Shown here piece by piece: positions 1 to 7,372 of a stretch of 47,171 nt of DNA (within the stretch, counting starts at the first letter, position 1; each line of letters opens with the position of its first letter). The notes under the pieces are model-generated. The model worked only from the letters and a program-made list of their open reading frames with translations. It was not told the origin of the DNA and made no database searches. The stretch is taken from positions 1 through 47,171 of the forward strand of contig CANGZO010000001.1 in the NCBI GenBank assembly GCA_947458305.1, given 5' to 3'. Source of the stretch: Comamonadaceae bacterium. Lineage in GTDB: Bacteria; Pseudomonadota; Gammaproteobacteria; Burkholderiales; Burkholderiaceae_C. The translations under genes were made by a program, and so were the position numbers.

Positions 1-89
1 AGCGGTGGATGAGTGGTTTAAGTCGCACGCCTGGAAAGCGTGTGTGGGTTAATAGCCCACCGCGGGTTCGAATCCCGCCTGCTCCGCCA
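1..89 (+). tRNA. tRNA-Ser (anticodon GGA), first two bases outside window
   Basis: The sequence folds as a class II tRNA. The anticodon stem encloses loop CTGGAAA with anticodon GGA at 33-35, which reads UCC/UCU. A long variable arm follows (about 44-61), then a T-arm containing GGTTCGAATCC, and an encoded CCA ends at base 89. The 3' acceptor strand CTGCTCC pairs with GGAGCGG, of which only AGCGG is inside the window, so two 5' bases are missing. A strong hairpin terminator follows six bases after the CCA. Confidence 0.95.
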
Positions 90-94
90 AAACC

Positions 95-126
95 AAAAAA
101 AGCCTGCACATGTGCAGGCTTTTTTT
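95..126 (+). terminator. Rho-independent terminator of tRNA-Ser
   Basis: A perfect stem AGCCTGCACA/TGTGCAGGCT is flanked by an A-run on the left and seven T residues on the right. It lies directly after the tRNA CCA end. The flanking A- and T-runs are symmetrical, so it could also stop transcription arriving on the minus strand. Confidence 0.9.
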
Positions 127-166
127 CGTCTGTGCGGTCCATCTGAAGATGGAATTCACCCAATCA

Positions 167-191
167 AAAGGGCCCCCGGCCAGCGGGGGCC
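167..191 (-). terminator. Terminator of the substrate-binding protein gene
   Basis: Read on the minus strand, GGCCCCCG and CGGGGGCC (171-178 and 184-191) form an 8-bp GC-rich stem with a 5-nt loop, followed by CTTTTG. It begins seven bases after the stop codon of the binding-protein gene. The U-tract is short, but the stem is strong. Confidence 0.7.
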
Positions 192-197
192 GACAGA

Positions 198-1364
198 TCA
201 GCGAACCACAGCGATTTGTGAACGTTGGCCACCTTTGTAGGTGTACAGCGTCAACGCGCCATTTTTGATGTCGCCTTTTTCGTCAAACGCGATGTCGCCC
301 GTCACGCCCTTGTAGGTGATGCTCTTGAGAGCAGGCAAGTACTTGGCAGGATCGGCGGAGCCGGCGTTGACCATGGCGGTGGCCATGACTTTGACGGCGT
401 CATAAACGTAAGGGGCATAAACCTGCACGTCAGCGTTGAACTTGGCCTTGAAGTCGGTACGGAACTTGTCCATGCCCACTTTTTGCTCGCCTTCAACACC
501 ACCGGCTTCAGCGCACACCACGGCTTCGTCGCGCATGGCATCGCCAGCCAGCTTGGCCAATTCGGAAGTGCAGATACCGTCGCCACCCATGAACTTGGCC
601 TGAATGCCCAAAGACTTCATCTGGCGCAACATGGGGCCAGCGACAGCGTCCATGCCGCCAAAGAACACGATGTCAGGCTTCTTGGCCTTGAGCGTGGTCA
701 AAATGGCGTTGAAGTCAGAAGCCTTGTCTGTGGTGAACTCGTGGCCCACGATGGCGCCACCGGCAGCGGCTACAGCCTTCTTGAATTCTTCGGCCACGCC
801 TTGACCGTAAGCGGTACGGTCGTCGATGACGGCGATGCTCTTGCCCTTGAGGGTTTCAACTGCGTATTTGCCCAAGGTGCCGCCCAAGTGCACGTCGTCA
901 GCCACCACGCGGAATGCACCTGCGTAGCCTTGACGTGTGTATTTGGGGTTGGTGGCCGATGGCGAAATCTGGGGAATGCCGGCGGTGTTGTAAATCTGTG
1001 AGGCGGGGATGGTGGTGCCTGAATTGAGGTGACCGATCACGCCATTGACCTTGGCGTCAACCAGCTTTTGAGCAGCAGCAGTGCCCTGCTTGGGATCTGC
1101 GGCATCGTCTTCGGTCAGCAGTTCGAATTTGACGGTTTTGTCACCGATCTTCAGGCCTGCGGCATTGAGTTCTTCAATCGCCATGCGGGCGCCGTTTTCA
1201 TTGTCTTTGCCCAGGTGGGCAATGGCACCGCTGACGGGGCCCACATGGCCGATCTTGACCACCAGTTCATTGGAAACAACTTCTTTTTTGCCACAAGCTG
1301 CCAAAACAACAGCAGCGGCAGCCACTGCAACAACGGTCAAAGAACGGGAACCAGAGAATTTCAT
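198..1364 (-). CDS. Branched-chain amino-acid-type ABC transporter substrate-binding lipoprotein
   Basis: This 388-aa protein belongs to the LivJ/LivK (periplasmic-binding type I, Leu/Ile/Val) family. It captures an amino acid or related solute outside the inner membrane and passes it to a Liv-type ABC permease. The N terminus is a lipoprotein signal: a hydrophobic stretch, then LAAC with Cys24 as the likely lipidated residue. The conserved family opening IGHVGPVSG follows near residue 40. I start at the ATG at 1364 because GGAG lies seven bases upstream; an upstream in-frame TTG at 1379 would disrupt the signal peptide. No permease or ATPase genes (livHMGF) are nearby, so this is an orphan binding protein here. 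The exact ligand cannot be read from the sequence. A terminator-like hairpin sits just ahead of its ribosome-binding site. Confidence 0.9.
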   Translation of the reverse strand: MKFSGSRSLTVVAVAAAAVVLAACGKKEVVSNELVVKIGHVGPVSGAIAHLGKDNENGARMAIEELNAAGLKIGDKTVKFELLTEDDAADPKQGTAAAQKLVDAKVNGVIGHLNSGTTIPASQIYNTAGIPQISPSATNPKYTRQGYAGAFRVVADDVHLGGTLGKYAVETLKGKSIAVIDDRTAYGQGVAEEFKKAVAAAGGAIVGHEFTTDKASDFNAILTTLKAKKPDIVFFGGMDAVAGPMLRQMKSLGIQAKFMGGDGICTSELAKLAGDAMRDEAVVCAEAGGVEGEQKVGMDKFRTDFKAKFNADVQVYAPYVYDAVKVMATAMVNAGSADPAKYLPALKSITYKGVTGDIAFDEKGDIKNGALTLYTYKGGQRSQIAVVR

Positions 1365-1377
1365 ACACACTCCAAAC

Positions 1378-1400
1378 AAAAAATTGCTTCAATCAAGCAA
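1378..1400 (-). terminator. Terminator-like hairpin in the leader of the binding-protein gene
   Basis: On the minus strand TTGCTT-GATTG-AAGCAA is followed by six T residues. It lies between the small ORF at 1474-1737 and the ATG at 1364, ending a few bases before the Shine-Dalgarno sequence. The stem is only 6 bp and AT-rich, so it is weak. It could end the pepA-holC transcript or attenuate read-through into the binding-protein gene. The 109-bp gap shows no other clear signal. Confidence 0.4.
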
Positions 1401-1473
1401 GCCGTAAAGATACTTCAATTTGATGCACTTGTGGATCAGGGAAAACCTAAGTTACAGGCTTTTACATGCCACA

Positions 1474-1737
1474 TCAGGGGGCTTGTGGGGTGTTGACCTT
1501 GTGGTGCCAAGCCGTTTCAAGGGTGCGATGAACCAAGCCAGCGGCCAATCGGTCGAACTCTGGCCGCAGTTGCTGCAGCAACTCAGCCGACAAAGCCATG
1601 AAGGCTTGCTTTTCGGCGGCACGCGCATCCAATGCGCACGCCACAGACGGCGGGACGTCTTGCATCGGTTGGGTCAAGACGGGAATTTCGTCAGGCAATG
1701 GCCGAACGTCGGGCGTTGTATTGGGTAAAGCGTTCAT
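1474..1737 (-). CDS. Small hypothetical protein downstream of holC
   Basis: This is an 87-aa frame that I do not recognise. Its ATG overlaps the holC stop in an ATGA arrangement (1734-1737), which suggests translational coupling and supports its being a real gene. The protein has a proline-rich N-terminal third (residues 4-30) and a helix-prone second half (about 40-75, AAEKQAFMAL followed by LLQQLRPEFDRLA). It has no signal peptide, membrane segment or metal-binding motif. In E. coli the gene after pepA-holC is valS; here this small frame takes that place. Function unknown. Confidence 0.6.
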   Translation of the reverse strand: MNALPNTTPDVRPLPDEIPVLTQPMQDVPPSVACALDARAAEKQAFMALSAELLQQLRPEFDRLAAGLVHRTLETAWHHKVNTPQAP

Positions 1738-2168
1738 GGTTCTGTGCTTTTGGATAAGTCGTGCTGAACCAGGTCAAAACCCAGACTCTTGTAGTGCTTC
1801 CAACGCAGGCGCGCTTGGGCCTTGCCATGCTCGTCATTGGAGACGATCTCAATCAGGCGTTTGAACCCCTCAAAACCGCCAGGCACCTCGTCGCCCAGAT
1901 TCACCAAGACATCGCTTTCCCCCCAAACCAGCGGGTCAGAACCCAGGCAAATGGAGGAGGCCTCTTGGACTTCGGGTGAGGATTCCGGGGTGCAATGGCC
2001 CAAAAATGCCACATCTTGAAAGCGCCATAGCTCGGCATCGAGTTGCCGCAAGGTGGCTGGTGCACCGACCACAGCAATGCGCAGGTCCTGTGCTCGCGCC
2101 TTGCGCAGCAGCCGGCAGGTGTGCAGCAAACGCTCCGTGGTGTTGAAGTGAAATTCGATGCGGGTCAT
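1734..2168 (-). CDS. holC: DNA polymerase III chi subunit
   Basis: HolC (chi) joins the clamp-loader complex through psi and contacts single-stranded DNA-binding protein, helping the replisome on the lagging strand. The 144-aa product from the ATG at 2168 matches the family length (E. coli about 147) and opens with the family-like MTRIEFHFN. The central region includes the DLRIAVVG strand and the later LVNLGDEVP segment typical of chi. A longer in-frame extension upstream would overlap pepA and is rejected. The gene lies 22 bp after pepA, the conserved pepA-holC order of proteobacteria, and overlaps the next small frame by ATGA. No strong ribosome-binding site is visible. Confidence 0.88.
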   Translation of the reverse strand: MTRIEFHFNTTERLLHTCRLLRKARAQDLRIAVVGAPATLRQLDAELWRFQDVAFLGHCTPESSPEVQEASSICLGSDPLVWGESDVLVNLGDEVPGGFEGFKRLIEIVSNDEHGKAQARLRWKHYKSLGFDLVQHDLSKSTEP

Positions 2169-2190
2169 CACATCAACGGGTTCTGGGCCT

Positions 2191-3753
2191 TCAGGCTTTG
2201 CGCGCAGCACGCGCCTTGGGCTGAGGGGCCGCACGATTGGCTGAGGGTACCGTTTTGCCTGTTGCCGTGCGTCTGGGTTTTGCCGAAACAGAAGGCTGCG
2301 CTGATGCCGCAAGCTGGGTCAGGTATTGCAACAACAAGCCCACTGGCCGCCCCGTTGCACCCTTGGCGGCACCGCTGCGCCACGCTGTGCCGGCGATGTC
2401 CAAGTGCGCCCAAGAAAATTTCTGTGTAAAACGCTGCAAAAACTTGGCGGCAGTGACAGAACCAGCGGCTCGTCCCGCCACATTAGCCACGTCGGCAAAA
2501 CGCGACTTCAGGCCCTCTGCGTAGTCATCGTCCAAAGGCATGCGCCAGCAGGTGTCACCCGAGGACTCGCCGGCTTGGTGCAACTGCAGCGCCAGAGCGT
2601 CGTCGCTCGAAAACAAACCTGTTCGGACCGCGCCCAGCGCGATCACACAGGCACCCGTGAGGGTGGCAATGTCGATCACCGCTTGCGGTTTGAAACGTTC
2701 GGCATACGTCAGTGCGTCGCAAAGCACCAAACGGCCTTCGGCATCGGTGTTCAAAATTTCAATGGTCTGCCCGCTCATGCTGGTGACCACATCACCGGGT
2801 TTGACCGCGAGGCCATCGGGCATGTTTTCGGTGGCGGGAATCAGGCCCACCACGTTGATGGCCGGCTTCAAATGCGACAAGGCCTTGAAAACGCCGAGCA
2901 CACTGGCCGCGCCGCCCATGTCGTACTTCATCTCATCCATCTCGGGTGCGGGCTTGATGGAGATGCCACCGGTGTCGAACGTGATGCCCTTGCCCACCAA
3001 GACAACAGGGGCCTGCGTGGCAAGGGCCCCGTTGTAGCGCATGACGATGAAGCGCAAAGGCTCGGCGGACCCTTGGGCCACGGCCATGAAAGCCCCCATG
3101 CCCAGTTTGGCCACATCTTTAGGGCCCAACACCTCGCACTTGAACGCTTTGCCTTTGGCAATGTCTTTGGCTGCTTGGGCCAAATGGGTGGGTGTGGCGT
3201 AGTTGGCAGGACGGTTGGCCCATTCTTTGGCCAATTCAACGCCCGAGACCAAGGCCTGCGCGTGGCGCACGGCATTTTCGAGGGCTGGCGTGCTGTTTTC
3301 AGCACTGACAAATACTTGCTTGAGCAGTCGGGTTTTGGGTTTGCTCAAAGTGGTGGTGTAGCTGTAGCTTGCATCGGCCAGGCTGGACAACGCCAATTGC
3401 AGTCCTTGGGGCGTGGCATCTCCAACCACATGCAAGTTCAAATGCTTGACCTTGGCCGATTTGAGCGCACCCCACGCGGCCTGCACAGCACTGCGAATCT
3501 GCTCGGCTTTGTTGTCGGCGGAGCAAACGACAACCAAATGGCGAGGCGCAATACCGGGCTGGCAATAAAGCATCATGAGGGAACCCGCCTTCAGCTCAAA
3601 ATCACCGTTTTCAATGGCTGTGGCCACCCAGCGGGTCAGAGGGTCGTGACCCAAGGCGTTCGGAACAGTTTGGCTGGGCCACAAAACGATCAGGGCATCG
3701 GATTGGGCCTGAATTGCGTGGGCAAGAGAAAGCTTTTGGATTTCGAAGTTCAT
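2191..3753 (-). CDS. pepA: Leucyl aminopeptidase (M17 family)
   Basis: This cytosolic M17 metallopeptidase removes N-terminal amino acids from peptides; in E. coli PepA is also a DNA-binding accessory factor. The 520-aa protein has the family signature NTDAEGRL at 335-342 and the metal-site segments GKGITFDTGG (255-264) and KYDMGGAASV (276-285). After the usual C terminus, at about residue 480, there is a 40-residue tail rich in Ala, Pro, Lys and Arg with no Asp or Glu. The tail is probably disordered and could bind nucleic acid, but that is inference. The gene is transcribed away from lptF with only 24 bp between the start codons, so the two promoters must overlap or lie inside the coding regions. 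Confidence 0.95.
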   Translation of the reverse strand: MNFEIQKLSLAHAIQAQSDALIVLWPSQTVPNALGHDPLTRWVATAIENGDFELKAGSLMMLYCQPGIAPRHLVVVCSADNKAEQIRSAVQAAWGALKSAKVKHLNLHVVGDATPQGLQLALSSLADASYSYTTTLSKPKTRLLKQVFVSAENSTPALENAVRHAQALVSGVELAKEWANRPANYATPTHLAQAAKDIAKGKAFKCEVLGPKDVAKLGMGAFMAVAQGSAEPLRFIVMRYNGALATQAPVVLVGKGITFDTGGISIKPAPEMDEMKYDMGGAASVLGVFKALSHLKPAINVVGLIPATENMPDGLAVKPGDVVTSMSGQTIEILNTDAEGRLVLCDALTYAERFKPQAVIDIATLTGACVIALGAVRTGLFSSDDALALQLHQAGESSGDTCWRMPLDDDYAEGLKSRFADVANVAGRAAGSVTAAKFLQRFTQKFSWAHLDIAGTAWRSGAAKGATGRPVGLLLQYLTQLAASAQPSVSAKPRRTATGKTVPSANRAAPQPKARAARKA

Positions 3754-3777
3754 AATTCAGTTTTTCCAGTTTCGCCA

Positions 3778-4887
3778 ATGTTATTCCATTCCTCCTTACG
3801 CAAAGACTTGGCGCGCAACTTTGGTGCGACGCTCTTGATCCTCGTGACCATTGTCATGACGATCATCTTGATCCGTACCCTAGGACAAGCCAGCCGGGGC
3901 AGCGTGAACCCGTCGGAGGTGATGCTGGTGATGGGCTTCAGTGTGTTGGGTCAAATGACCACCATCATCACGCTCAGTCTTTTCATTGCCAGTGTGGCCA
4001 CTTTGACCCGCATGTATGGTGAAAGCGAGATGGTCATCTGGTTTGCCAGCGGACAGGGTTTGGGCCAGTTCATTCGCCCACTCTTTCGTTTTTCCTGGCC
4101 TGTTTTTGTCGTCATCGGTCTTTTGTCACTGTTTGTTTGGCCTTGGAGCCACCAACAAATCCAAGACTTGCGCCAACGTTATGAAAAAAGAAACGATGTC
4201 GAGCGCATTGCACCTGGCCAGTTTCAAGAATCTGCAGGTGGCAACCGTGTGTTTTTCATTGACAAAGACAGCCCCAGCCAAGATTGGGGGAAAAACGTTT
4301 TTGTGTCCAGCCGGGATGGTCGGCTGGAAAGCGTGACCACCGCATCCCAGGGGCGCATCGAGTTTGTGGGGCCAGACCGCTTTTTGTTTTTAGAAAATGG
4401 CCAACAATGGCTCACCCATCTTGACACCGGTGAGACGCGTTTGACCCAGTTTGAGCGTTACCAGTTGTTGATCGATACCGATAACACGCCCAATGATGCG
4501 GCTCGAAGCAGTCTTCAAAGCTCCACGTGGCAACTGATTCAAAACCCCACGGCCATCAACATGGGGGAGTTGGCTTGGCGCATCGGCATGGTGTTGGCCG
4601 CCATCAACATGGTTTTGTTGGCTTTGGCATTGTCCGCCGTGAACCCCAGAATTGGCAGCAGTTACCACTTAGGCCTCGCACTATTTGTTTTCGTGGCTTA
4701 TTACAACTTCATCAACGTTGGCCAAAGCTGGATCAGCACTGGACGAGTAAGCGCCCTGCCCTTTGTGATTTCATTGCACGGTGGGGTCATGGCGTTGGCC
4801 TTGCTTTGGCTGAGTTTGCGCCACACCAACTGGAGTTGGCGCAACCTCTTGCCTGTGAAAACACCTTTGGTCAATACCCAGCCATGA
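3778..4887 (+). CDS. lptF: LPS export ABC transporter permease LptF
   Basis: LptF is an inner-membrane subunit of the LptB2FG transporter, which extracts lipopolysaccharide from the membrane and passes it to LptC/LptA. The 369-aa protein has the expected plan: N-terminal membrane segments at about 13-33, 48-75 and 100-120, a periplasmic beta-jellyroll domain in the middle, and three further membrane segments near the C terminus. I start at the ATG at 3778 (MLFHSSLRKD), the conserved LptF opening; the open frame continues upstream only as a shadow of pepA. Its stop overlaps the lptG start by ATGA. The pepA/lptFG divergence matches E. coli. Confidence 0.95.
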   Translation: MLFHSSLRKDLARNFGATLLILVTIVMTIILIRTLGQASRGSVNPSEVMLVMGFSVLGQMTTIITLSLFIASVATLTRMYGESEMVIWFASGQGLGQFIRPLFRFSWPVFVVIGLLSLFVWPWSHQQIQDLRQRYEKRNDVERIAPGQFQESAGGNRVFFIDKDSPSQDWGKNVFVSSRDGRLESVTTASQGRIEFVGPDRFLFLENGQQWLTHLDTGETRLTQFERYQLLIDTDNTPNDAARSSLQSSTWQLIQNPTAINMGELAWRIGMVLAAINMVLLALALSAVNPRIGSSYHLGLALFVFVAYYNFINVGQSWISTGRVSALPFVISLHGGVMALALLWLSLRHTNWSWRNLLPVKTPLVNTQP

Positions 4888-5990
4888 AAACTGTACGACG
4901 TTTGCTGTTTGCGGAGATCCTGCGTGGCGTGGTGTTCGTGAGCCTGGGGTTCTTGGCCCTCTTCTTGTTTTTTGACTTGGTGGATGAACTCAAGTCCTTG
5001 TCACGTTTCGGCAACCAGGGGTATTTGCTGCAACACGCCCTGCTTTACATATCACTCAAAATCCCTTCACACCTGTATGAGTTGCTGCCCATCTCGGTCT
5101 TGATTGGCAGTATTTTTGTGATGGCCCGCTTGGCCCAAAGCTCCGAATTCACGATTTTGCGAACAGGTGGGCTGGAGCCTTGGATGGCCCTGAGTTCACT
5201 CCTCAAACTGGGCCTGATTTTTGTGGGTTTGACCTTCTTTTTTGGCGATTACGCAGCCCCATGGGCCGAGCGGCAAGCCCAGCAAATCAAAGCCCCGTAC
5301 CAAGGACAGCTGACTTTGGGTCAAACCGGGGCATGGCTTCGTGAAAAACAAGGCACCCAACAGTTCGCTGTGAATGTTCGGCGCTTCGACGGCATCGACC
5401 AGATGGAAGAGGTGCGCATCCACGCATTCAACGAGCGTGGTCAACTGCTGGCCATTACCCATGCACAAAAAGCTCAAATTCAAGCGGATCAATGGCAACT
5501 GCAGCAGGTGAACCACAAGTCCATCTTGGTGCCCAGCGCCCAGCAGCCCGCTCAGTTCAGCACCGTCAAATTGGGCAACATGGTCTGGCCCACCGGCATC
5601 AGTGCCGACATGGTGGCTGCCGCCTTGCTCAGCCCAGACCGCATGAGCACTTGGGAGCTATTTGGCTACATGCGGCATTTGTCGATGAACAACCAAAACG
5701 CCCAACGCTACGAAATCGAGTTTTGGCGCAAGGTGTTTTACCCCTTGAGTTGCCTGGTCATGCTGGTGTTGGCACTGCCATTTGCCTATCTGCACTTTCG
5801 TTCTGGCCAGATTGCAGGTCACGTGTTCGGCGGTGTTTTGGCAGGCATCAGCTTTGCCCTGCTGAACAACGTCTTCAGTTTCATCGGACATTTGCAAAAC
5901 TGGCAACCGCTGCTGACCTCTGCCGCGCCTGCCCTTTTGTACAGTGTCGTTTCTTTGGCTGCATTTTGGTGGATGGTGCTTCGGCGATGA
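4884..5990 (+). CDS. lptG: LPS export ABC transporter permease LptG
   Basis: LptG is the partner of LptF in LptB2FG. The 368-aa product begins MKTVRRLLFAEILRG, typical of LptG, with membrane segments near residues 13-35, 60-80 and 100-120, a periplasmic domain, and three C-terminal membrane helices (about 270-365). The ATG overlaps the lptF stop (ATGA) and its own stop overlaps the next start in the same way, so the three genes are probably co-translated. The open frame continues upstream of 4884 only as an out-of-frame shadow of lptF. Confidence 0.95.
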   Translation: MKTVRRLLFAEILRGVVFVSLGFLALFLFFDLVDELKSLSRFGNQGYLLQHALLYISLKIPSHLYELLPISVLIGSIFVMARLAQSSEFTILRTGGLEPWMALSSLLKLGLIFVGLTFFFGDYAAPWAERQAQQIKAPYQGQLTLGQTGAWLREKQGTQQFAVNVRRFDGIDQMEEVRIHAFNERGQLLAITHAQKAQIQADQWQLQQVNHKSILVPSAQQPAQFSTVKLGNMVWPTGISADMVAAALLSPDRMSTWELFGYMRHLSMNNQNAQRYEIEFWRKVFYPLSCLVMLVLALPFAYLHFRSGQIAGHVFGGVLAGISFALLNNVFSFIGHLQNWQPLLTSAAPALLYSVVSLAAFWWMVLRR

Positions 5991-6388
5991 ATCCCAGTTT
6001 TGACTCAGGCACCGGCGTGGTGCTGTTTGCCCATGGTTCGCGCGATCCCCTTTGGCGTTTGCCGATTGATGCCGTTGCACTGCACATGGGCTCGCAATGG
6101 CCCAATTTACCTGTCGCTGTGGCTTTTCTCGAGTTGACCCAGCCCGATCTGCCCAGCACCATCGAGCAAATGATGAAGCAGGGTTTGTCGCATGTGCGCA
6201 TCGTTCCCATGTTTTTGGGCGTCGGTCGGCACGCGCGCGAGGATTTGCCAGAAATTGTGAGCGGTTTGACCGAGGCTTATCCGCAGATGCGTTTCGAATT
6301 GGTGCCCGCCATTGGCGAGCACCCCGCCATGACCTCGCTCATGGCCCACATCGCGGCAGGACAGACGCTTAGCCAGATAGACAAATAA
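5987..6388 (+). CDS. cbiX: CbiX/SirB-type sirohydrochlorin chelatase (short form)
   Basis: Short CbiX proteins insert cobalt or iron into sirohydrochlorin, giving precursors of cobalamin or siroheme. The 133-aa product has the first metal-binding histidine in LFAHGSRD (about residues 12-19) and the second in FLGVGRHAREDLP, both hallmarks of the family. The length fits a single-domain chelatase. It overlaps lptG by ATGA and lies 35 bp before cysB. Since CysB controls sulfate assimilation and sulfite reductase needs siroheme, iron insertion for siroheme is a reasonable guess; cobalt cannot be excluded from sequence. Confidence 0.88.
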   Translation: MNPSFDSGTGVVLFAHGSRDPLWRLPIDAVALHMGSQWPNLPVAVAFLELTQPDLPSTIEQMMKQGLSHVRIVPMFLGVGRHAREDLPEIVSGLTEAYPQMRFELVPAIGEHPAMTSLMAHIAAGQTLSQIDK

Positions 6389-6424
6389 AGCATAATTCAG
6401 GTAAAGCATATAACGATAGGCATA
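6386..6424 (+). repeat. Direct repeats before cysB (TAAAGCATA twice, GCATA three times)
   Basis: TAAAGCATA occurs at 6386-6394 and again at 6402-6410, and GCATA occurs a third time at 6420-6424, touching the cysB start codon. The GCATA spacings are 16 and 14 bp. CATAAT (6391-6396) and TATAAC (6409-6414) within this block are possible -10 boxes. LysR-type regulators often control their own gene, so an operator function is possible but unproven. The first copy overlaps the cbiX stop codon. Confidence 0.45.
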
Positions 6425-7365
6425 TGAACCTGCACCAATTTCGATTTGTCCAAGAAGCCGCACGCCGCAACCTGAATTTGACAGAAACCGCCAAGGCGCT
6501 GCACACCTCGCAACCCGGTGTTTCCAAAGCCATCATCGAGCTGGAAGATGAGTTGGGCATCGAGATCTTTGCGCGCCATGGCAAAAGGCTCAAGCGCATC
6601 ACGGAGCCCGGCCAACACGTGTTGCAAAGCATCGAGTTGATCCTGCGCGAGGTGAACAACCTGAAGAAAATTGGTGAGCAATTCAGCGCCCAAGACAGCG
6701 GCACCTTGTCCATCGCCACCACCCACACTCAGGCGCGTTATGTGCTGCCCCTGCCCGTGGCCAAGCTGCGTGAAAAATACCCCCAAGTCAACATCAGCCT
6801 GCACCAAGGTGCGCCCGACCAAGTGGCCAAAATGTTGCTCGACGACACGGCCGAAATTGGCATCGCCACCGAGTCTTTGTCGGCCTACGAAGACTTGGTC
6901 ACACTGCCTTGCTACGAGTGGCAACACGTGTTGGTCTTGCCTTTGGACCACCCCTTGGCAGCCAAACCCACTTTGTCTTTGGAAGACATCGCCAGCGAAC
7001 CCCTGATCACTTACCACCCCTCGTTCACCGGCCGCAGCCGGATTGACCAAGCTTTTGCCGCCAAAAAAATCACGCCCCGCATTGCCCTCGAAGCGATTGA
7101 CTCTGACGTCATCAAAACCTATGTTCGCCTGGGTCTTGGCATTGGCATCGTGGCCGAAATGGCTGTCAAGGATGACCCGATCAAAGACCTCGCGGTTCGA
7201 CCGCTGGGCGCTTTGCTGGGTATGAATGTGGCCCGCGTGGCCTTCAAACGGGGGGCGTATTTGCGCCAATTTGTTTACCAATTTGCCGAAATGCTGAGCA
7301 ACCGACTGACTGCACCTTTGGTCGCACGGGCCATGATCGGCCACGTCAACGATTACGAACTTTGA
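6424..7365 (+). CDS. cysB: CysB-type LysR-family transcriptional regulator
   Basis: This 313-aa regulator would sense N-acetylserine or a sulfur metabolite and control sulfate assimilation genes. The N-terminal helix-turn-helix (about residues 1-60) contains MNLHQFRFVQEA and TSQPGVSKAI, closely resembling CysB/Cbl proteins. The C-terminal two-lobed effector domain starts near residue 90 and includes TTHTQARYVLP, also characteristic of CysB. Short direct repeats precede it. The next gene, an aminotransferase, starts 8 bp after its stop and is probably co-transcribed. The family assignment is firm; that it is the main CysB rather than a paralogue is likely. Confidence 0.92.
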   Translation: MNLHQFRFVQEAARRNLNLTETAKALHTSQPGVSKAIIELEDELGIEIFARHGKRLKRITEPGQHVLQSIELILREVNNLKKIGEQFSAQDSGTLSIATTHTQARYVLPLPVAKLREKYPQVNISLHQGAPDQVAKMLLDDTAEIGIATESLSAYEDLVTLPCYEWQHVLVLPLDHPLAAKPTLSLEDIASEPLITYHPSFTGRSRIDQAFAAKKITPRIALEAIDSDVIKTYVRLGLGIGIVAEMAVKDDPIKDLAVRPLGALLGMNVARVAFKRGAYLRQFVYQFAEMLSNRLTAPLVARAMIGHVNDYEL

Positions 7366-7372
7366 ACCTGCC

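Noticed and set aside
40..240. 66-codon frame overlapping tRNA-Ser and its terminator
   Set aside because: It covers a tRNA and a hairpin; no ribosome-binding site or similarity.
2326..3777. Long N-terminal extension of the lptF frame
   Set aside because: It lies wholly antisense to pepA, and LptF similarity begins exactly at the ATG at 3778.
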